Below are positions 41,836-45,148 of a DNA stretch of 45,148 nt, one piece after another. Below the pieces are notes generated by a model. The model saw only the letters and a program-made list of their open reading frames with translations. It searched no databases and was not told the DNA's origin. Position 1 is the first letter of the stretch. Each line of letters starts with the position of its first letter. Both the position numbers and the translations under genes were made by a program. Source of the stretch: Rhizobium ruizarguesonis (lineage in GTDB: Bacteria > Pseudomonadota > Alphaproteobacteria > Rhizobiales > Rhizobiaceae); NCBI RefSeq assembly GCF_012349115.1, contig NZ_PQIG01000106.1, positions 1-45,148 of the forward strand, read 5' to 3'.

Positions 41836-42705
41836 ATGATGAAGCAGCTTCTGTTGACGACTGTCGGCGTGCCGTTTTTTCTCGGCATGGCCGTTGCGTT
41901 GGCCTCGATGGTGTTTCCAGCCAGGCGCGGGTTCATCATCGCCCTGCTGATCCCGCTGGCTGCTGTTGTCATCCACTTGATGCTCGAAGGTATGCCGGTG
42001 CTTCCTCCCGTTTCCGCAAAGCAGAAGCTCCCGATAATTCTGCTCTTCGGCGCCGGCATCTTTGCGATCCCGGCACTTGTGCGCAGGCCGCTTCCGGTGG
42101 CGGTCAGCACGATGCTGGTTGGCGTCGCGCTCGCCCTGTCAGGCTGGTTGCTGGGCAAGAACGTGCTCGTTGCCAATTCCACCAAATCCATCGTCGTTCT
42201 CGCCGTGTTTGTGGTCACGACCGCCGCGATCGGCCCAGCGATCGCAAAGCCGGCCGGTGCTCGCCGCGGGGAGCCATCGGCGTTGGCGACTGCGTTGCTT
42301 AGCGTTTCCATCGCGGCTGCGCTTTCGGCCGCGTTAGGCGCGTTCGTCGGCATGGCCCAAATCGATGGTGCGCTTGCGGCGCTCACCGGCGGCTGGCTGC
42401 TGGTCAACTATATCAGCTATTTCAGGGGCGACGACCATGCGCTCGCACTGCGCGGTTTCGAGGGGCTTGCCTTTGCCGCCGTGATCTCGGTGCATTTGAT
42501 TATGACAGCACTCTTTGCGCCGAAGGCGGCGCCCGCCGCAATCATATTCGCGGTTCTCCCCCTTGTCGTCGCCGCTTTCATTCTTCTCGGAGGCATCGCT
42601 TTCCATCGCCTTCCGCGGTTCCTTCGACCCATTGCTGCCGGCATTGCCACCGCGGTTCCGGCCACCATCGCCATCACCATCGCCGCCGTCCTCTTTCAGG
42701 GATGA
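41836..42705 (+). CDS. Uncharacterised multi-pass membrane protein
   Basis: I do not recognise this 289-residue protein. It is very hydrophobic, with about nine membrane segments joined by short loops. The few charged loops are FPARRGF, RRPLPV, AKPAGARRGEPSA and FRGDDHALALRG. No transporter signature or catalytic motif is clear. ATG 41836 (with another at 41839) follows GGGGA; a TTG at 41809 is less likely. It lies 44 bases upstream of the yceI-like gene and may be co-transcribed with it. Possible roles include a membrane partner for the periplasmic YceI protein or an exporter. Confidence 0.6.
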   Translation: MMKQLLLTTVGVPFFLGMAVALASMVFPARRGFIIALLIPLAAVVIHLMLEGMPVLPPVSAKQKLPIILLFGAGIFAIPALVRRPLPVAVSTMLVGVALALSGWLLGKNVLVANSTKSIVVLAVFVVTTAAIGPAIAKPAGARRGEPSALATALLSVSIAAALSAALGAFVGMAQIDGALAALTGGWLLVNYISYFRGDDHALALRGFEGLAFAAVISVHLIMTALFAPKAAPAAIIFAVLPLVVAAFILLGGIAFHRLPRFLRPIAAGIATAVPATIAITIAAVLFQG

Positions 42706-42749
42706 ACATTCGACCCAGGACGGGCCGGCCCAATCAAAGGAGAGTACCA

Positions 42750-43328
42750 ATGAAATTCGCAGCTCTAGTCGCGGCCCTGACCGGCGCGCTTTTTGCGGGA
42801 TCTGCTTTTGCAGCAGATACTTATGATGTTGACCCGACTCACGCTTGGGTCTCGTTCAAGATCAATCATGCCGGCTGGTCGAATGCCCACGGGATCTTCA
42901 AGACCGTTGGGGGCACGATCTCCTTCGACAAGGAAGACATTGCGAAAAGCTCGATCTCGCTGAAGCTCGATGCCAACAGCATCGACACGAACTTCGATCA
43001 GCGTGATTCCGACCTGAAGAGCCCCGATTTCCTCAATGTCGAGGAATTTCCCGATGTCACCTTCACCAGCACGAAGATCGAAAAGACCGGTGACAAGACC
43101 GCCATGGTCACCGGCGACCTGTCGCTTGCCGGCGCCGTCAAGCCGGTCACCCTGGATGTCGTATGGAATGCCGAGTCTCCGCTTCCCTGGGATGCCAAGA
43201 CCGTCAAGACCGGTTTCTCCGCCACAGGCAAGTTCAACGGCCTGGATTTCGGCTTGAAGAAACTTACGGATTTCGGCCTCGGTCCGGACCTTGCGCTCGA
43301 CATCGATATCGAAGCCATCAAGAAGTAA
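42750..43328 (+). CDS. YceI-family periplasmic protein
   Basis: A 192-residue secreted protein. Signal peptide residues 1 to about 21 (cleavage after AFA), then the lipocalin-like YceI barrel: YDVDPTHAWVSFKINHAGWSNAHGIF, SISLKLDANSIDTNFDQRDSDLKSPDFLNVEEFPDVTF and TLDVVWNA. The family binds isoprenoid or other lipids in the periplasm, and some members respond to stress. ATG 42750 follows AGGAGAG. A hairpin lies 28 bases after the stop. Confidence 0.9.
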   Translation: MKFAALVAALTGALFAGSAFAADTYDVDPTHAWVSFKINHAGWSNAHGIFKTVGGTISFDKEDIAKSSISLKLDANSIDTNFDQRDSDLKSPDFLNVEEFPDVTFTSTKIEKTGDKTAMVTGDLSLAGAVKPVTLDVVWNAESPLPWDAKTVKTGFSATGKFNGLDFGLKKLTDFGLGPDLALDIDIEAIKK

Positions 43329-43356
43329 CGAAATTCTTCTTGGATTTTACCGAAAG

Positions 43357-43382
43357 CCGCTGGGATGCGCATCCCGGCGGCC
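43357..43382 (+). terminator. Hairpin after the yceI-like gene
   Basis: GCCGCTGGGATG (43357-43368) pairs with CATCCCGGCGGC (43371-43382) over 12 positions with one G-T pair. The end of the stem must open to form a loop. There is no T-run, so termination is uncertain; it may protect the mRNA 3' end. Confidence 0.45.
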
Positions 43383-43494
43383 TGCTTCGTCCCGCGAAGG
43401 TCGCCGCATTCATGGAAATGACGGCGCTCCTTCGCAGCCCCCTCTCCAGGCCAGACACCGTGCAAGGCAGCAAGAACATCAGCAAGGACATGTA

Positions 43495-44619
43495 ATGAAA
43501 CTGACCCGAAGAACCGTATTGGCATTCACCACAGCAGCAACGCTGGCGGGCAGCGCTGCTGTTTCACAGGCGGCAAATTCCAAGGCGACAGAGACACGAG
43601 GTCTTGATGACCTCTATAAGGCAGCCCTGAAGGAAGGTGGCCGCGTGATCGTCTATGCGGGCGGCGACACGCCCGGCCAGCAGGACGGCATAAAGAAGGC
43701 CTTTGAAACACGCTTTCCGGGCGTCACACTGGACGTGGTCGTAGACTACAGCAAGTTCCACGAGGCCCGCATCGACAACCAGGTCGCGACCGGCAAGCAC
43801 GTTGCCGACGTCATCCAGATCCAGACCCTGCAGAACTTCCCTCGCTGGAAGGCGGAAGGCATTTTGATGCCCTACAAGCCCATCGGCTGGGACAAGGTCT
43901 ATGCAAAATTCCGCGATCCGGATGGCGCCTATACGGGCGTGTTTGTTGATGCGTTTTCGAATGTGGTCAATTCGAAGCTCATGCCGGATGAAAAAACCTG
44001 GCCACGCGAAGCCAAGGATTACCTCCGCCCTGAATTCAAGGGCAAGCTGGTTCTGACCTATCCCACCGACGATGACGCCGTGCTCTTCTGGTTCAAGCAG
44101 GTCGTCGACAAATACGGCTGGGATTATGTCGAGGCGCTAGCGAAGCAGGAGCCGATTTATGTGCGTGGCACGCAGGCTCCGGCAGACATGGTGGAAAGCG
44201 GCGCTGCAACCGCGACCTTCTCCACCGACGGCGGTCTGGTGCCATTCGACGGCACGGTCTCCCGTTTTGTGCTGCCCAAGGAAGATCCTTTTGTCGCATG
44301 GCCACAGCAAGCCGCAATCCTGAAGGGCGCTCCGCATCCCGAGGCAGCCAAGCTTTATCTCAGCTGGCTGCTGGACAAGGACACCCAGAAAAACGTCTGG
44401 TACATGTGGTCAGTGCGCACGGATGTGGCCCCGCCGGCGGGCTACAAGCGGATCTGGGAATATAGCAACGGCGATCCGACCGCCTTTGGTCGTTTCCTTT
44501 CAGACCGGGGAGCCGTGGAGCGCTTCCGCGCGCAGATCGGTCTCTATCTCGGTGAATCCAAGGGCGAACCCTCTCCCGGCCACCCTGGCCTCTACCCGGA
44601 AAAAGCCCTTCCGCACTGA
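43495..44619 (+). CDS. Solute-binding protein of an ABC transporter (SBP_bac, iron/polyamine type)
   Basis: A 374-residue exported binding protein. The N-terminus KLTRRTVLAFTTAATLAG has a twin-Arg motif and could be a Tat signal; cleavage is likely after SQA near residue 26. The mature part reads GLDDLYKAALKEGGRVIVYAGGDTPGQQDGIKKAFETRFPG, typical of the FbpA/AfuA-like group, and includes SAAT-like GAATATFSTDGGLVPFDG. No permease or ATPase gene is adjacent, so it is an orphan or shares the transporter at 37243-41582. A longer open frame upstream runs through the yceI end and is rejected. Confidence 0.83.
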   Translation: MKLTRRTVLAFTTAATLAGSAAVSQAANSKATETRGLDDLYKAALKEGGRVIVYAGGDTPGQQDGIKKAFETRFPGVTLDVVVDYSKFHEARIDNQVATGKHVADVIQIQTLQNFPRWKAEGILMPYKPIGWDKVYAKFRDPDGAYTGVFVDAFSNVVNSKLMPDEKTWPREAKDYLRPEFKGKLVLTYPTDDDAVLFWFKQVVDKYGWDYVEALAKQEPIYVRGTQAPADMVESGAATATFSTDGGLVPFDGTVSRFVLPKEDPFVAWPQQAAILKGAPHPEAAKLYLSWLLDKDTQKNVWYMWSVRTDVAPPAGYKRIWEYSNGDPTAFGRFLSDRGAVERFRAQIGLYLGESKGEPSPGHPGLYPEKALPH

Positions 44620-44737
44620 ACGGCTATATCGCCATCAGGAGACAAACCTCCGACCCTCCGCTGAGCGCCTTGAAACGCATCTGAACCGACGACCCGCAAT
44701 CCCGATCGTGTGGGATAATCCTAATTTATGGAACTTT

Positions 44738-44778
44738 AAGGCGATGAAGCCTGCCGACAGACATTGCTCAATCGCCTT
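44738..44778. terminator. Hairpin between convergent binding-protein and acs genes
   Basis: AAGGCGAT (44738-44745) and ATCGCCTT (44771-44778) are perfect 8-base arms with a 25-base loop. It ends just before the acs stop codon at 44781. It may serve as a two-way terminator, although the loop is long. Nothing else is seen in the 161-base gap. Confidence 0.4.
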
Positions 44779-44780
44779 TG

Positions 44781-45148
44781 TTATGCGCCGCCACCTGTCC
44801 AATTCTGCCGGTTGGCGATCAGATCGTCGACGACTGCCGGATCGGCAAGCGTCGAGGTGTCGCCGAGCGCCCCGAAATCGTCCTCGGCGATCTTGCGCAG
44901 GATGCGGCGCATGATCTTGCCGGAGCGGGTCTTCGGCAGGCCGGGTGCGAACTGGATCTTGTCGGGCGCGGCGATCGGCCCGATTTCGGTACGAACATGT
45001 TTCACCAGATCCTGGCGAAGCGCGTCCGAGCCCTCGTGGCCGGCCATCAACGTCACATAGCAATAAATGCCATGGCCCTTGATCGGATGCGGGTAACCGA
45101 CGACCGCGGCTTCCGAGACCAGATTGTGCGAGACGAGAGCGGATTCCA
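44781..45148 (-). CDS. acs: Acetyl-CoA synthetase, C-terminal part (cut by the window edge)
   Basis: The last 121 or so residues of an AMP-forming acetate-CoA ligase. Seen are the C-terminal domain strand (SEAAVVGYPHPIKGHGIYCYV), LRQDLVKHVRTEIGPIAAPDKIQFAPGLPKTRSGKIMRRILRKIA, which contains the catalytic, acetylatable Lys (SGKIMRR), and DTSTLADPAVVDDLI near the end. Only the missing upstream portion is due to the window boundary. It activates acetate to acetyl-CoA and is probably unrelated to the HPA genes in regulation. Confidence 0.93.
   Translation of the reverse strand, partial: ESALVSHNLVSEAAVVGYPHPIKGHGIYCYVTLMAGHEGSDALRQDLVKHVRTEIGPIAAPDKIQFAPGLPKTRSGKIMRRILRKIAEDDFGALGDTSTLADPAVVDDLIANRQNWTGGGA

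Noticed and set aside
43291..43494. An N-terminal extension of the binding protein at 43495
   Set aside because: It overlaps the yceI end and would bury the signal peptide.
1..45148. CRISPR array, tRNA, rRNA, transposase or phage genes
   Set aside because: No repeat-spacer pattern, no cloverleaf-like sequence with a CCA end, and no transposase or integrase-like frame was found on reading both strands; a tRNA scan could not be run.

Overview
The window reads as a chromosomal or large-replicon segment of an alphaproteobacterium of the Rhizobium/Agrobacterium/Ensifer kind. This is inferred from the high GC, the GGAGG-type ribosome sites, the abundance of ABC transporters, and the style of the acs gene cut by the right edge. 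No database search was possible, so the genus is a guess. There are no RNA genes, insertion sequences, phage genes or CRISPR arrays that I can see. Almost all of the window is catabolic, and the theme is aromatic amines or acids funnelled through 4-hydroxyphenylacetate (4-HPA).

Left block (315-12829). A small plus-strand operon (SDR dehydrogenase, MoaF-like protein, SnoaL-like protein) converges on a long leftward operon. That operon runs aldehyde dehydrogenase, GMC oxidoreductase, Liv-type binding protein, livH, livM, livG, livF, SDR, AraC regulator. Upstream of it lies a second AraC protein that looks like FeaR, the aromatic-amine regulator. MoaF and FeaR relatives belong to tyramine/phenylethylamine regulons, yet no amine oxidase gene is present.

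Central block (12973-33493). hpaA (AraC) is divergent from hpaB-hpaC, the two-component 4-HPA 3-monooxygenase. Next come a PuuC/KauB-like aldehyde dehydrogenase and an APC permease (leftward). A tight rightward operon follows: IclR regulator, UPF0261 protein, HAD hydrolase, class III aminotransferase, AGXT2L-type PLP enzyme, APH-family kinase. The kinase/AGXT2L pair suggests phosphorylation of an amino alcohol followed by phospho-lyase cleavage to an aldehyde. With an aryl ethanolamine such as octopamine as substrate, the product would be 4-hydroxyphenylacetaldehyde, exactly what the neighbouring dehydrogenases and HpaBC could use. hpaR (MarR) is divergent from the homoprotocatechuate meta-cleavage genes hpaF, hpaE, hpaD, a frameshifted gabD-like gene, hpaG-like, hpaH and hpaI. 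Together these would take 3,4-dihydroxyphenylacetate to pyruvate and succinic semialdehyde.

Right block (33585-45148). An FMN reductase is divergent from a VOC-family protein. An IclR regulator is divergent from an FAH-family hydrolase, a carboxymuconolactone-decarboxylase-like protein and a polyamine-type ABC transporter. Two matching GAACAT-NN-ATGTTC boxes tie these units together. The block ends with an uncharacterised membrane protein, a YceI protein, a lone binding protein and the C-terminal part of acs.

Four related CATG/CTTG-centred sites (12957, 19357, 26433 and 41757) look like one operator family, probably bound by HpaR, and may link the central units.
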